Assembly: GCF_004216905.1 (NCBI RefSeq)
Contig: NZ_SGXJ01000005.1
Span: 62,001-126,000, forward strand
DNA from: Kribbella sp. VKM Ac-2569
GTDB taxonomy: Bacteria; Actinomycetota; Actinomycetes; Propionibacteriales; Kribbellaceae
DNA length: 64,000 bases
Direction: 5' to 3'
Below the pieces are notes generated by a model. It saw only the letters and a list, made by a program, of their open reading frames with translations, was not told the origin of the DNA and did not search any database. Within the stretch, counting starts at the first letter, position 1; each line of letters starts with the position of its first letter. Below are positions 8,284 through 16,473 of the stretch, in pieces. The position numbers and the translations under genes were made by a program.

Positions 8284-9784
8284 CTCGCTGGATGCCGCCC
8301 TGGTCCGTCGGTGCGAGTGAGAGCCCGTTGACGCCCTGTACGCCGGTCGGCGACCAGTGCGGCCGGTTCGGTCCGTTCGGGTTGCCCGTCCGCGCGAACG
8401 CTGTCCAGTAGTCGATCATCTGGTTCGACAGCCTCTGCTGCGTCTGCGACATCGGGAAGTCGTACCCGCCGAGCCGGAACAGGTACGGGAGCTCCATAGC
8501 GTGTGCGGCTCCCAGCCCGGGTGCCGCGATCGGGGAGTGCTTGTCGGCGAACTCGTACGCGTACACCGGGACCTTGCGCGCCGCCTGCTGATCCGTCGCG
8601 ACCTGTGTGCACGACCAGATCCGGTCCGTCGTCACAGCACCCCACGCTGCAGCTGGTGACTCGTAGCGCGACTGCGGGTACTGCCGTAGTACCTCAGCCG
8701 CCTTCGACGCACCGACCATGGTCTTCACCAGCGCCGGGTAGTCCTTGATGTCCCCGAACGCGGCCAGCCAGCCGTTCGCCTCATCGTGGTTGTTCCCGGA
8801 GATGATCGGCACCTGGTGGAACAGCCCGGCCTTCATCGCCTTCGCCGGGCTGAACGGTACGACGGGAGTCCCGCCGTACCCGACCTGCGTGAACTGGAGT
8901 GTGTCGTCCACCAGTACGTCGGCCTTCACGTCGCGCAGACAGTCGAGCGTCGTGCAGTGCTTGCTGTCGGCCCACTCCTTGCCGTTCGCCTGCACCCGGC
9001 TGACCGGGACCCAGGGCGAGTCAGCGGCCTGACCCGGGTACTGGCTGTTGTCGGCCCAGTTGAAGGCACACGAGCCGCTCTGCATGATCGCCTTAGCGAA
9101 CAGCCCGATGGCCGTCGGTGAGGTCAGCTGTGCGCACACGCTCATCCCGCCGGCGGACTCTCCCGCCACCGTGACGTTGCGCGAGTCGCCGCCGAACGCG
9201 CCGGCGTTGCGCTGCACCCAGCGCAGGGCGGCCTGCTGGTCCTGCAGGCCGAACGTGCCGGAGCCCGGCAGGCCCGGGTACCCGAAGAAGCCGAAGATGC
9301 CGAGGCGGTAGTTGACCGTGACAACGACCACGTCACCGCGGGCGGCGAACTTCGACGCCTCGTAGCTGCTGCCGGCGCCGGAGAAGAACCCGCCGCCGGG
9401 GATCCACACCACGACGGCCCGTGGTTTCGTGGACGGCTTGGCGGGAGTCGTCACGTTCAGATACAGGCAGTCCTCGGCTGTCGAGCCGTCCGGAGCCTCG
9501 GAGTTCGCCTGCTGCGCACACACGCTGCCCGGCTTGGACGCCCGTACGCCGCTCCACGCCTGCACCGGCTGCGGCGCCTTCCACCGCAACGCCCCAACGG
9601 GCGGAGCAGCGTACGGAATCCCGTCGTACACCAGCGCATCCCCAACGCTCTTGGCCGCAACCAACCCTTTGTCGGTCCGCACGGCACCCGGTTCAGCGGC
9701 CTCACCCACCCCGGCAAACGCCACCAACAACCCAGCCGGAGCCACCACGGCCGCAATCATCGCCAACAGTCTCTTCTTCGTCAT
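8225..9784 (-). CDS. Secreted type-B carboxylesterase
   Basis: A 519-residue alpha/beta hydrolase exported by an N-terminal signal peptide (MTKKR, then a hydrophobic core ending near GVGEAAE at residues 25-31). Oxyanion-hole residues are in PGGGFFSG (129-136). The nucleophile is Ser210 in GESAGG, the acid is the Glu of NNHDEANGW, and the histidine is in GAAHAMELPY. EDCLYLNV (104-111) is the second family signature. GGAGGG seven bases before the ATG at 9784 fixes the start; an upstream frame lacks one. It hydrolyses carboxylic esters outside the cell; the substrate is unknown. The palindrome pair just upstream may control it. Confidence 0.9.
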   Translation of the reverse strand: MTKKRLLAMIAAVVAPAGLLVAFAGVGEAAEPGAVRTDKGLVAAKSVGDALVYDGIPYAAPPVGALRWKAPQPVQAWSGVRASKPGSVCAQQANSEAPDGSTAEDCLYLNVTTPAKPSTKPRAVVVWIPGGGFFSGAGSSYEASKFAARGDVVVVTVNYRLGIFGFFGYPGLPGSGTFGLQDQQAALRWVQRNAGAFGGDSRNVTVAGESAGGMSVCAQLTSPTAIGLFAKAIMQSGSCAFNWADNSQYPGQAADSPWVPVSRVQANGKEWADSKHCTTLDCLRDVKADVLVDDTLQFTQVGYGGTPVVPFSPAKAMKAGLFHQVPIISGNNHDEANGWLAAFGDIKDYPALVKTMVGASKAAEVLRQYPQSRYESPAAAWGAVTTDRIWSCTQVATDQQAARKVPVYAYEFADKHSPIAAPGLGAAHAMELPYLFRLGGYDFPMSQTQQRLSNQMIDYWTAFARTGNPNGPNRPHWSPTGVQGVNGLSLAPTDQGGIQRVNLTAEHQCGFWSGLSTPA

Positions 9785-9951
9785 ACCGGCACCCTCCGCC
9801 AGCAGACGCGCCCGCGACTTCGGCCCAGCGGCCAAAACTGTTAAGACTTTGGTCTAGTCCTGCGCCGCGAGTTCGCGTCGTCAGTCCGGCCCGGTGCGAT
9901 CGCGGCTCTCCGCGCCCAGCCCGCCCAGGCCGGACCTCGCGCTCCACAAGC

Positions 9952-10043
9952 CCCCCAAACCGGTTTGGGGAGGCTCGGGCCTCCGACCGGGGAGCGCTAC
10001 TGCCCGATTCGGGCGGGTAGGCCTCCCCAAACCGGTTTGGGGG
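9952..10043. repeat. Two identical 18-bp palindromes flanked as an inverted repeat
   Basis: The perfect palindrome CCCCAAACCGGTTTGGGG occurs at 9953-9970 and again at 10025-10042, 72 bp apart. GAGGC follows the first and GCCTC precedes the second, so the arms extend to 23 bp (9952-9974 and 10021-10043) as one large inverted repeat. The rest of the gap between cobF and the esterase (9785-10120) contains no gene. The central AAACCGGTTT resembles LacI-type operators; a bidirectional terminator is the alternative. Confidence 0.6.
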
Positions 10044-10120
10044 CCGGAGTTCAGGGGCGGGCGTCCAGCTGACCGCGGACTGATCGCACGAATCTCCGGC
10101 GCGGTCCTGGCAGCATGGAA

Positions 10121-10888
10121 CTAAGCTTCCGGGCGTTGTCTCCGCAGCAGATACGTGTCCATGATCCAGCCTTTCCTTTCCCGCGCCTCGGCGCGGACCT
10201 TCTCGATCTCGGGGGCGACCTCGCGCAGCGGACCCGAAATCAGGAGCTCGTCCGGCGTGCCGAGGTACGCGCCCCAGTAGATATCAGCGTCCTGGTCGAC
10301 ATGCTCGGTGAACGCGGTCTGGGCGTCGAGCATCACCACGAGGTCGTCCACGCCCTCCGGCCACTCCTTCGCGAGCCGCCTGCCGGTGGTGATCTGGATC
10401 GGGCGCCCGACCTGGTTCAGCCCGACCCGATGCCGCGCGGCGAGTGTCGACACGCTGCTGATCCCGGGAATCACCTCGACCGAGAACGCGAGCTCGCCCC
10501 GCGCCAGGATGTCGTCCAGGATCGCCAGCGTGCTGTCGTACAGCGACGGGTCGCCCCACACCAGGAACGCCCCGACCTGGTCCTCGCCCAGCTCGGTCGC
10601 GATCAGGTCCGCGCACACGTCGGCCCGCCGCCGCCGCCAGTCGTCGACCGCCTCGACGTACGCCGACGTCGTACGATCCCGCTCCGGGTCCCGCCCGACG
10701 ACAACCCGGAACTCCTTCGACGTCGCGTACCGCCGCAGGATCTCCGACCGGAGATCCACCAGCTCCTGCTTGACCTCGCCCTTGTCCAGCACGAAGAACA
10801 CGTCGACCCGGTTCAGCGCCGACACGGCCTGCATCGTCACCTGCTCCGGATCACCCGCACCGACCCCGACAACCACAATCTCCCGCAT
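10121..10888 (-). CDS. cobF: Precorrin-6A synthase, deacetylating (CobF)
   Basis: A 255-residue SAM-dependent tetrapyrrole methyltransferase. The start MREIVVVGVGAGDPEQVT holds the glycine-rich SAM loop. WGDPSLYDSTL and VIPGISSVSTLA are the two other core motifs, and the tail RLAKEWPEGVDDLVVMLD matches CobF. CobF methylates C1 of precorrin-5 and removes acetate, giving precorrin-6A in the aerobic B12 route. It is about 5.8 kb from cobG-cobH-cobIJ, on the same strand but separated by unrelated genes. TAGGCT lies seven bases before the ATG, so it likely has its own leaderless promoter. Confidence 0.9.
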   Translation of the reverse strand: MREIVVVGVGAGDPEQVTMQAVSALNRVDVFFVLDKGEVKQELVDLRSEILRRYATSKEFRVVVGRDPERDRTTSAYVEAVDDWRRRRADVCADLIATELGEDQVGAFLVWGDPSLYDSTLAILDDILARGELAFSVEVIPGISSVSTLAARHRVGLNQVGRPIQITTGRRLAKEWPEGVDDLVVMLDAQTAFTEHVDQDADIYWGAYLGTPDELLISGPLREVAPEIEKVRAEARERKGWIMDTYLLRRQRPEA

Positions 10889-10895
10889 GCGCGGC

Positions 10896-10901
10896 AGCCT
10901 A
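10896..10901 (-). promoter_or_regulatory. Leaderless -10 element of cobF
   Basis: On the minus strand TAGGCT ends seven bases before the cobF ATG at 10888, with no ribosome-binding site between them. The element lies just after the frdD stop codon, so cobF can be expressed apart from the frd operon. Confidence 0.4.
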
Positions 10902-10903
10902 TG

Positions 10904-11257
10904 TCAGACAGTCAGTAGCAGTCCGGCTGCGATGACACATCCCACAACGGCGCCGCCGTAGCACAGCACCACGATCGGTACGGCGTACCGCTTCAGCTGT
11001 AACCCGTCGTACAAGGTGTAACGGAAGCGGTGGGCCCAGTGGAACAGCGCCAGCGCACACAGGCCGAAGAGCACCAGCCGGGTCAGTGGGTTGTGCAGTA
11101 CGGCGTACAGGTGGGCATGGGATGGCGTCGACAACAGGCCGAGGGGGAACACGATGCCGAACAGGAACAGCAGGATCGGCACCATCAGTGCGGCCACCAT
11201 GCCGCCCGAGCTGAACAGCATCCACAGCAGGGGTTCGGGGGAGCGGCGGCGGTTCAT
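10904..11257 (-). CDS. frdD: Fumarate reductase membrane anchor subunit FrdD
   Basis: A 117-residue protein with three hydrophobic helices (about 10-35, 55-72 and 88-115). It begins MNRRRSPEPLLWMLFSSGGMVAAL, matching the FrdD pattern 'RSPEPxxWxLFxxGG'. FrdD pairs with FrdC to hold the FrdAB catalytic part on the membrane and bind quinol. Its ATG overlaps the frdC stop by four bases (ATGA). Length fits FrdD (about 119 residues in enterobacteria). It is the last gene of the operon. Confidence 0.88.
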   Translation of the reverse strand: MNRRRSPEPLLWMLFSSGGMVAALMVPILLFLFGIVFPLGLLSTPSHAHLYAVLHNPLTRLVLFGLCALALFHWAHRFRYTLYDGLQLKRYAVPIVVLCYGGAVVGCVIAAGLLLTV

Positions 11258-11634
11258 CGCACTACCAGCCACGCGACGGCTGCCGACAACACCAACCAGG
11301 CCAGGTAGTGCGCGGCAACGATCTGCTTCGCCGGTACCCGGCTCCCGCGCACCTTGATCGCCATCGCCCGCGGTGCCAGACCGAACCACGTCACCACATG
11401 CAGCAGTACGAACAGCATCGCGAGCACGTTGATCGCGACCATCCACCACTGCCCACTCCAGTCGAGGAAGCGCTGGTACGACGCGGCGCCGTCGCTGATC
11501 GCATTCACCAGCAACAGCAGGAACACCACGAACCACGCGACGAAGACGCTGCTGAGCTCACGCAGTACGAACAGCACATACGCACGGCGTTCGAGCCACC
11601 AGAACAGGTGCACCGGCCGCTGGTACACGCTCAC
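11254..11634 (-). CDS. frdC: Fumarate reductase membrane anchor subunit FrdC
   Basis: A 126-residue protein with three membrane helices. RPVHLFWWLERRAYVLFVLRELSSVFVAWF near the start and HVVTWFGLAPRAM in the second half fit FrdC (131 residues in E. coli). I use the GTG at 11632-11634, which overlaps the frdB stop (GTGA); a second GTG two codons later is possible. Together with FrdD it forms the quinol site of a type D (haem-free) quinol:fumarate reductase; absence of haem is inferred from the family. Confidence 0.87.
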   Translation of the reverse strand: MSVYQRPVHLFWWLERRAYVLFVLRELSSVFVAWFVVFLLLLVNAISDGAASYQRFLDWSGQWWMVAINVLAMLFVLLHVVTWFGLAPRAMAIKVRGSRVPAKQIVAAHYLAWLVLSAAVAWLVVR

Positions 11635-12392
11635 CCCTTGCTCCGGGGAATCAGACTCCGCGGCATCAGCAGTTCCTTGATCGACTGCGTCGCGGCCGTC
11701 AGTTTGTAGCGCTGGATCGCCCCAGCCGGATCCACGCCCTTCGGGCAGACGGCACTGCATTCACCCACGAACGTGCAGGCCCAGATCCCTTCTGGCGAAG
11801 ACAGTACGTCGCGACGCTCGTCGGCGCCCTCGTCGCGCGAGTCGAGGTTGTAGCGCTGCGCCAGGGCGATCGCCGCCGGGCCGAGGAAGTCCGGTTCGAG
11901 GCTGTAGACCGGGCAGGCCGAGTAGCACAGCATGCAGTTGATGCACATGCTGAACTGCTGGCACTCGTCCATTTCCTCCGGCGTCTGCAGGTACTCGCCC
12001 TCCTCGATCGGACTCTGCACCTCTCGAATCACCCACGGCTTGACCTTCGGCAGCTTGGTCATGAAGTCGTCGATGTCCACGACCAGGTCGCGGACGACCG
12101 GGAAATTGTGCAGCGGCTCGACCCGGATCGGACCGGGGGCGTAGTCGGTGAGGAAGGTCGCACAACTCAACTGGGGTTCGCCGTTCACCGTCATGCCGCA
12201 ACTGCCGCAGATGCCCATCCGGCACGACCACCGGAACGACAGCGTGCCGTCCAGGTGGTCCTTCACGTAGGTGAGACCGTCAAGGATCGCCCAGTGCTCC
12301 CGCAGTGGGACCTGGTACGACTGCAGCACAGGCTCGCTGTCGACTCCTGGCCGGTAGCGGGCGACCTCCAGCGTGATCTCGGTTGCTGCCAT
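11631..12392 (-). CDS. frdB: Fumarate reductase iron-sulfur subunit FrdB
   Basis: A 253-residue electron-transfer subunit with three Fe-S centres. The plant-type [2Fe-2S] motif is CRMGICGSCG plus a later Cys in QLSC. CINCMLCYSACP and CTFVGECSAVCPKG supply the [4Fe-4S] and [3Fe-4S] ligands. It carries electrons from quinol at FrdCD to FAD in FrdA. The ATG at 12390-12392 has a GGGAGA site and follows the frdA stop by two bases. A much longer open frame upstream overlaps frdA and is not used. Confidence 0.93.
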   Translation of the reverse strand: MAATEITLEVARYRPGVDSEPVLQSYQVPLREHWAILDGLTYVKDHLDGTLSFRWSCRMGICGSCGMTVNGEPQLSCATFLTDYAPGPIRVEPLHNFPVVRDLVVDIDDFMTKLPKVKPWVIREVQSPIEEGEYLQTPEEMDECQQFSMCINCMLCYSACPVYSLEPDFLGPAAIALAQRYNLDSRDEGADERRDVLSSPEGIWACTFVGECSAVCPKGVDPAGAIQRYKLTAATQSIKELLMPRSLIPRSKG

Positions 12393-12394
12393 CG

Positions 12395-14137
12395 CTATCT
12401 CCCGTAGATCCGTTCGCCCGGCGGCCAGCGGGTGATCGTCACCGGGAGGTACCCGACGCGGCTGGTTCCGTCCGGTTGGCGTCGTACCAGCGAATGCGCC
12501 AGGAAACGGTCGTCGTCGCGCGCCGGGAAGTCGGTCCGCTGGTGCGCGCCGCGCGACTCCTCCCGAAGCGCTGCGCTGTCGATGATGCACTCGGCAACAT
12601 CCAGCATGAACCCGAGTTCGAGCCACGCGATCAGCTCGGTGTTGAAGTTGGTGCTGTGGTCGTCGATCCCCGCGTGCTGGAAGCGCAGCCGGAGCTCCGC
12701 CAGCTCGTGGGCGGCCTTGGTCAGCGAGTCGCCGTCCCGGTAGATCCCGGCCCCGTTCTCCATCGCGGCCTGCATCTCGGTCCGGATGTCCGCGATCCGC
12801 TGATGCCCCTCGACGCGCCGGCCCAGCTCGGCCGCCAGCCGGCGCTCCTCGTCCCGGCCCTGCGCGATGATCGACGCCGGCACTTCGCGGTGATACCGAG
12901 CCGCGAACACCGCGGCAGCACGGCCGGCACGGTTACCGAAGACCAGGCACTCCGGCAACGAGTTCGACCCCAGCCGATTGGCGCCGTTGATGCTGACGCA
13001 GGCCACCTCACCGGCGGCGTACAGGCCGTCGAGCGGGGTCGCGCCGCGAATGTCCGTGTGAACCCCGCCCATCATGTAGTGCACGACCGGGCGCACCGGG
13101 ACGAGCTCAGTCACCGGATCGATGTTCTGGTACTTCGAGCACAACTCCCGGACGAACGGCAGCTTGGCGTCGATCAGCTTCGCTCCCAGGTGCCGCAGAT
13201 CCAGAAGGACGACCGGTCCGTACGGCGTCTGGATCGTGCGACCCTTCTCCACTTCGTGGACGAACGCCTGCGACAACCGGTCGCGTGGCCCGAGTTCCAT
13301 ATTGCGCAGGACCGGTTCCGGCGTCGGAGTACCGAGGTCGTAGTCCTGCAGGTAGCGGTAGCCCTCCTTGTTGATCAGCCACCCGCCTTCGGCCCGGGCC
13401 GCCTCGGTGATCAGGATCCCGGTGAACGGCAGGCCGGTCGGGTGGTACTGGACGAACTCCATGTCCTTGAGCGGGGCGCCGGCACGATAGGCGAGAGCCA
13501 TCCCGTCGCCGGTCTTGATGTTGGCGTTCGTCGTGAACGGGAAGACCCGTCCGCAGCCGCCGGTGCAGAGGATCACCGCGTTCGCCGTGATGGTCTCGAT
13601 CCGCCCGGTCGCGAGTTCGATCGCGACCACGCCGTACGCGCGTCCGTCGTCGACCAGGATCTTGGTGACGTACCACTCGTCGTACCGGACGATGTCCGAG
13701 TAGGAGAGCGCGGTCTGGAAGAGCGTGTGCAGCAGGTGGAACCCTGTCCGGTCGGCGGCGAACCAGGTGCGCTTCTTCTTCATGCCGCCGAACGCGCGGA
13801 CGGCGATCTTCCCGTCCGGTTGCCGGCTCCACGGGCAGCCCCAGTGCTCGAGCCGCAGAAGCTCCCGAGGGGCCTCGGCGACGAACGCCTCGACGGCGTC
13901 CTGGTCACACAGCCAGTCGCTGCCGGACACGGTGTCGTACGCGTGCTCGTCCAGCGTGTCGTCGGGCGCGGCCACGGCCGCGGCACCGCCCTCGGCGGAC
14001 ACCGTGTGGCTGCGCATCGGGTAGACCTTCGAGATCACCGCAACGCGCAGTGCCGGGTTGGTCTCGGCCACCGCTATGGCAGCTCTCAACCCGGCACCGC
14101 CACCTCCGACCACGACCACATCGTGATAGTCAGCCAT
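12395..14137 (-). CDS. frdA: Fumarate reductase flavoprotein subunit FrdA
   Basis: A 580-residue catalytic subunit that reduces fumarate to succinate (or the reverse) at a covalently bound FAD. The FAD dinucleotide fold is VVVVGGGGAGLRAAIA at 6-21. The flavin-linking histidine lies in SHTVSAEGG. Active-site segments QYHPTGL and the late GASTLGSN-equivalent INGANRLGSNSL are present. The start MADYHDVVV is at 14137, two bases after the stop of the preceding small gene. FrdA versus SdhA is decided by the C and D anchors downstream, which are FrdCD-like. Confidence 0.92.
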   Translation of the reverse strand: MADYHDVVVVGGGGAGLRAAIAVAETNPALRVAVISKVYPMRSHTVSAEGGAAAVAAPDDTLDEHAYDTVSGSDWLCDQDAVEAFVAEAPRELLRLEHWGCPWSRQPDGKIAVRAFGGMKKKRTWFAADRTGFHLLHTLFQTALSYSDIVRYDEWYVTKILVDDGRAYGVVAIELATGRIETITANAVILCTGGCGRVFPFTTNANIKTGDGMALAYRAGAPLKDMEFVQYHPTGLPFTGILITEAARAEGGWLINKEGYRYLQDYDLGTPTPEPVLRNMELGPRDRLSQAFVHEVEKGRTIQTPYGPVVLLDLRHLGAKLIDAKLPFVRELCSKYQNIDPVTELVPVRPVVHYMMGGVHTDIRGATPLDGLYAAGEVACVSINGANRLGSNSLPECLVFGNRAGRAAAVFAARYHREVPASIIAQGRDEERRLAAELGRRVEGHQRIADIRTEMQAAMENGAGIYRDGDSLTKAAHELAELRLRFQHAGIDDHSTNFNTELIAWLELGFMLDVAECIIDSAALREESRGAHQRTDFPARDDDRFLAHSLVRRQPDGTSRVGYLPVTITRWPPGERIYGR

Positions 14138-14139
14138 GG

Positions 14140-14373
14140 TCAGGCTTCGTGATCGCCGCTGTGCTCGTCCATCAGCACTTTGCCGTCGTGCCGCACAGTC
14201 CGGATCCGGACGCTCCCGTCGTGGAACTCGTGCCGCATCTGCCGGCACCCACAGGCAAACCGCACGTCGTCGAGCCGGAAGCCCTCGAAGTCGTCTTCCT
14301 GGCTTCGATCGGCATCTCCGAGCCGCCCACAGGGCGCCCGCTCCCCAGTGAGATGCGTCTTGGTCCCCGTCAT
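14140..14373 (-). CDS. Small Cys/His-rich protein leading the frd operon
   Basis: A 77-residue polar protein with no signal peptide or membrane helix. It has Cys15, Cys41 and Cys43 (FACGC) and five histidines in its second half (48, 51, 62, 71 and 75), followed by an acidic end. A strong AGGAGG site precedes the ATG at 14373 and the stop lies two bases before frdA, so it is clearly translated and the first gene of the operon. I do not recognise a family. Metal binding, a redox switch or an assembly role for FrdAB is possible, but that is inference from composition and position. Confidence 0.72.
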   Translation of the reverse strand: MTGTKTHLTGERAPCGRLGDADRSQEDDFEGFRLDDVRFACGCRQMRHEFHDGSVRIRTVRHDGKVLMDEHSGDHEA

Positions 14374-14402
14374 TCGCCCACCTCCTCGCCCTCCGAGGTG
14401 TT

Positions 14403-14418
14403 CGTGACTTACATCACA
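14403..14418 (-). promoter_or_regulatory. CRP/GlxR-like site upstream of the frd operon
   Basis: On the minus strand TGTGATGTAAGTCACG matches the consensus TGTGA-N6-TCACA in 9 of 10 fixed bases, including the central TA often seen in actinobacterial sites. It lies 30 bases before the first start codon, in the 83-bp gap after zwf, so it overlaps or adjoins the operon promoter. A cAMP-receptor-type regulator is the likely binder. Confidence 0.6.
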
Positions 14419-14456
14419 CCTCGATAGTGCGCCTGCCGGGCGAGGACGGCAATGGG

Positions 14457-15953
14457 TTACTGCTTGGCCTGGCGCCACTCGCGTTCGAAGGGCAGCCGCC
14501 AGGCGCGCGGGGCGATCAGCTGGTGGATCGCGTTCGGTCCCCAGGTGCCGGGTTGGTACGGCTTGACCGGCGGCGGGTCTTCGAGCAGCGGCGCCGACCG
14601 GTCCCACAGCGACTCGATGCCCTCGGCCGTCGTGAACAGCGTGTGGTCGCCGCGCATCGCGTCCAGGATCAGCCGCTCGTACGCCTCCAGTACGTCGCCT
14701 GCGCTCCCGGTCTCCTGGGTGGAGAACTGCATCGACAGCTTCTCCAGCCGCATCCCCGGACCGGGACGCTTGCCGTAGAACGACAGCGACACCCGCGACG
14801 AGTCGGCCAGGTCGAAGGTCAGATGGTCCGGGCCTTCCGAGCCGACGCCGGAGCCGGCCGGGAACATGGTCTTCGGCGCCTCCTTGAAGGCGATCGAGAT
14901 GATCCGCTGGCCCTCGGCCATCTTCTTGCCGGTGCGCAGGTAGAACGGCACGCCGGCCCAGCGCCAGTTGTCGATCTCCACCTTCAGCGCGATGAATGTC
15001 TCGGTGTCCGAGTCCGGCGCGACACCCTCCTCGCTGCGGTAACCGGAGTACTGCCCGCGGACCACGTCGCCCGGGTTGATCGGCAGCATCGACCGGAAGA
15101 CCTTGTTTTTCTCCTCCGAGATCGCCCGCGGCTCCAGGGCGGTCGGCGGCTCCATCGCGACGAACGACATCACCTGCATCAGGTGCGTGACGACCATGTC
15201 CTTGAACGCGCCGGTCGGCTCGTAGAAGGTGGCGCGCTGGTCCAAGCCGAGCGACTCGGGGATGTCGATCTGCACGTGGTCGATGAAGTTCCGGTTCCAG
15301 ATCGGCTCGAACAGGCCGTTCGCGAACCGGAACGCGAGGATGTTCAGCGCGGCTTCCTTGCCGAGGAAGTGGTCGATCCGGAAGATCTGCGACTCGTCGA
15401 ACGTCTCGTGGACGAAGTCATTCAGATCGATCGCGGTCGCCAGGTCGTCGCCGAACGGTTTCTCCATCACCACCCGGGCGCGTTCGACCAGGCCGGCGTC
15501 GCGAAGCATCGCGATCACCGCCTGCGCCGCCTTCGGGGGCACCGACAGGTAGTGCAGACGCCGGGCATCCGGGCCTAGCAGCTCCTCGGCGGCCTTCACC
15601 GCGGACGCCAGTGCGTCTGGCCCGGCGGTGACCGGCACATACTCGAGCCGGTCGGCGAACTGCGCCCACTCCTGGTCGCTCATCTTGTGGGTGCCGAACG
15701 TCTCGACCGCCTTCCGCGCGCGCTCGCGGAACTCGTCGCTGGTCAGGTCCTCTGTGGCGGTCCCGATGACCCGGACATCCGGTGTGAACTTGGACTGCTG
15801 CAGGTACGCCAGGCCGGGCAGCAGCTTGCGCTTGGCGAGATCGCCGGTGGCCCCGAACAGCACGATCACGTGCGGCGCCAACGGCTCCGGGTCCCGCCGT
15901 GACGGCCGCGACCCGAGTGCCGGATACGCAATGGTCTGAGTACGGTCAGGCAT
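14457..15953 (-). CDS. zwf: Glucose-6-phosphate 1-dehydrogenase
   Basis: A 498-residue enzyme that oxidises glucose-6-phosphate to 6-phosphogluconolactone, making NADPH for the pentose phosphate pathway. The nucleotide loop GATGDLAKRK is at residues 34-43. The active-site signature RIDHFLGKE, holding the catalytic His and Lys, is near residue 195. GGGAGGA precedes the ATG. It stands alone, not beside gnd or opcA in this window, and is followed by the frd operon with its own regulatory site. Confidence 0.95.
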   Translation of the reverse strand: MPDRTQTIAYPALGSRPSRRDPEPLAPHVIVLFGATGDLAKRKLLPGLAYLQQSKFTPDVRVIGTATEDLTSDEFRERARKAVETFGTHKMSDQEWAQFADRLEYVPVTAGPDALASAVKAAEELLGPDARRLHYLSVPPKAAQAVIAMLRDAGLVERARVVMEKPFGDDLATAIDLNDFVHETFDESQIFRIDHFLGKEAALNILAFRFANGLFEPIWNRNFIDHVQIDIPESLGLDQRATFYEPTGAFKDMVVTHLMQVMSFVAMEPPTALEPRAISEEKNKVFRSMLPINPGDVVRGQYSGYRSEEGVAPDSDTETFIALKVEIDNWRWAGVPFYLRTGKKMAEGQRIISIAFKEAPKTMFPAGSGVGSEGPDHLTFDLADSSRVSLSFYGKRPGPGMRLEKLSMQFSTQETGSAGDVLEAYERLILDAMRGDHTLFTTAEGIESLWDRSAPLLEDPPPVKPYQPGTWGPNAIHQLIAPRAWRLPFEREWRQAKQ

Positions 15954-15972
15954 TCAGTCCTCCCGAGGACGC

Positions 15973-16011
15973 CACCGGAGCCAACCCTTCGAAGTCTAGG
16001 TGCCTCCGGTG
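15973..16011 (-). terminator. Possible hairpin terminator after the VOC gene
   Basis: CACCGGAG (15973-15980) and CTCCGGTG (16004-16011) can form an 8-bp GC stem just past the VOC stop codon and before the zwf start. There is no uridine tail, so termination is only suggested. Confidence 0.35.
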
Positions 16012-16022
16012 ACGCCCAAGGG

Positions 16023-16400
16023 TCAGGCTGATTGCCAGAGACCGAGAATGTTGCCCTCCGGGTCCTTGAAGTACCCCGCGAAACCCATGTCGCCGACAGG
16101 CAGCTTCTCGCCGACCCGTTCGCCGCCGAGGCTCTCGATCGTCTTCCAGGCCGCGTCGATGTCCGGTACGTCGACCGTCAGCATCGGCCCCTTGAGATCG
16201 TCGGTGCGCTGGAACATCCCGCCGTTGATGAAGCCCGGCTCGGCCGGCATGGACTGCTCGTCCACCGGTCCGGTCGACGCCATCGTGTAGTCCATTCCGG
16301 GCATCTCCATCAGGTTCCACCCGAACGCTTCGCGGTAGAACGCCCGCGCCCGGTCGCCGTCGTCGTACGGAACCTCGAAGTGCACGATCCGCCCTGTCAT
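16023..16400 (-). CDS. VOC-family (glyoxalase-like) protein
   Basis: A 125-residue vicinal-oxygen-chelate protein with two beta-alpha-beta-beta-beta modules. The first opens IVHFEVPYDDGDRARAFYREAFGW; the second holds TVDVPDIDAAWKTIESLGG and ends FKDPEGNILGLWQS. Such proteins include dioxygenases, isomerases and antibiotic-binding proteins, so the reaction cannot be named. GGGAGGGG precedes the ATG. It has no clear functional link to its neighbours zwf and pepE. Confidence 0.8.
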   Translation of the reverse strand: MTGRIVHFEVPYDDGDRARAFYREAFGWNLMEMPGMDYTMASTGPVDEQSMPAEPGFINGGMFQRTDDLKGPMLTVDVPDIDAAWKTIESLGGERVGEKLPVGDMGFAGYFKDPEGNILGLWQSA

Positions 16401-16473
16401 CGCAGCCCCTCCCGTTGGTACGCCACTACGGCCCGACGCTAGACCCGGTACGCCGTACCGGCCAGGGCTTGCA

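Noticed and set aside
12383..14152. A 589-codon plus-strand frame
   Set aside because: It is antisense to frdA, which has full catalytic motifs; the frame shows no domain.
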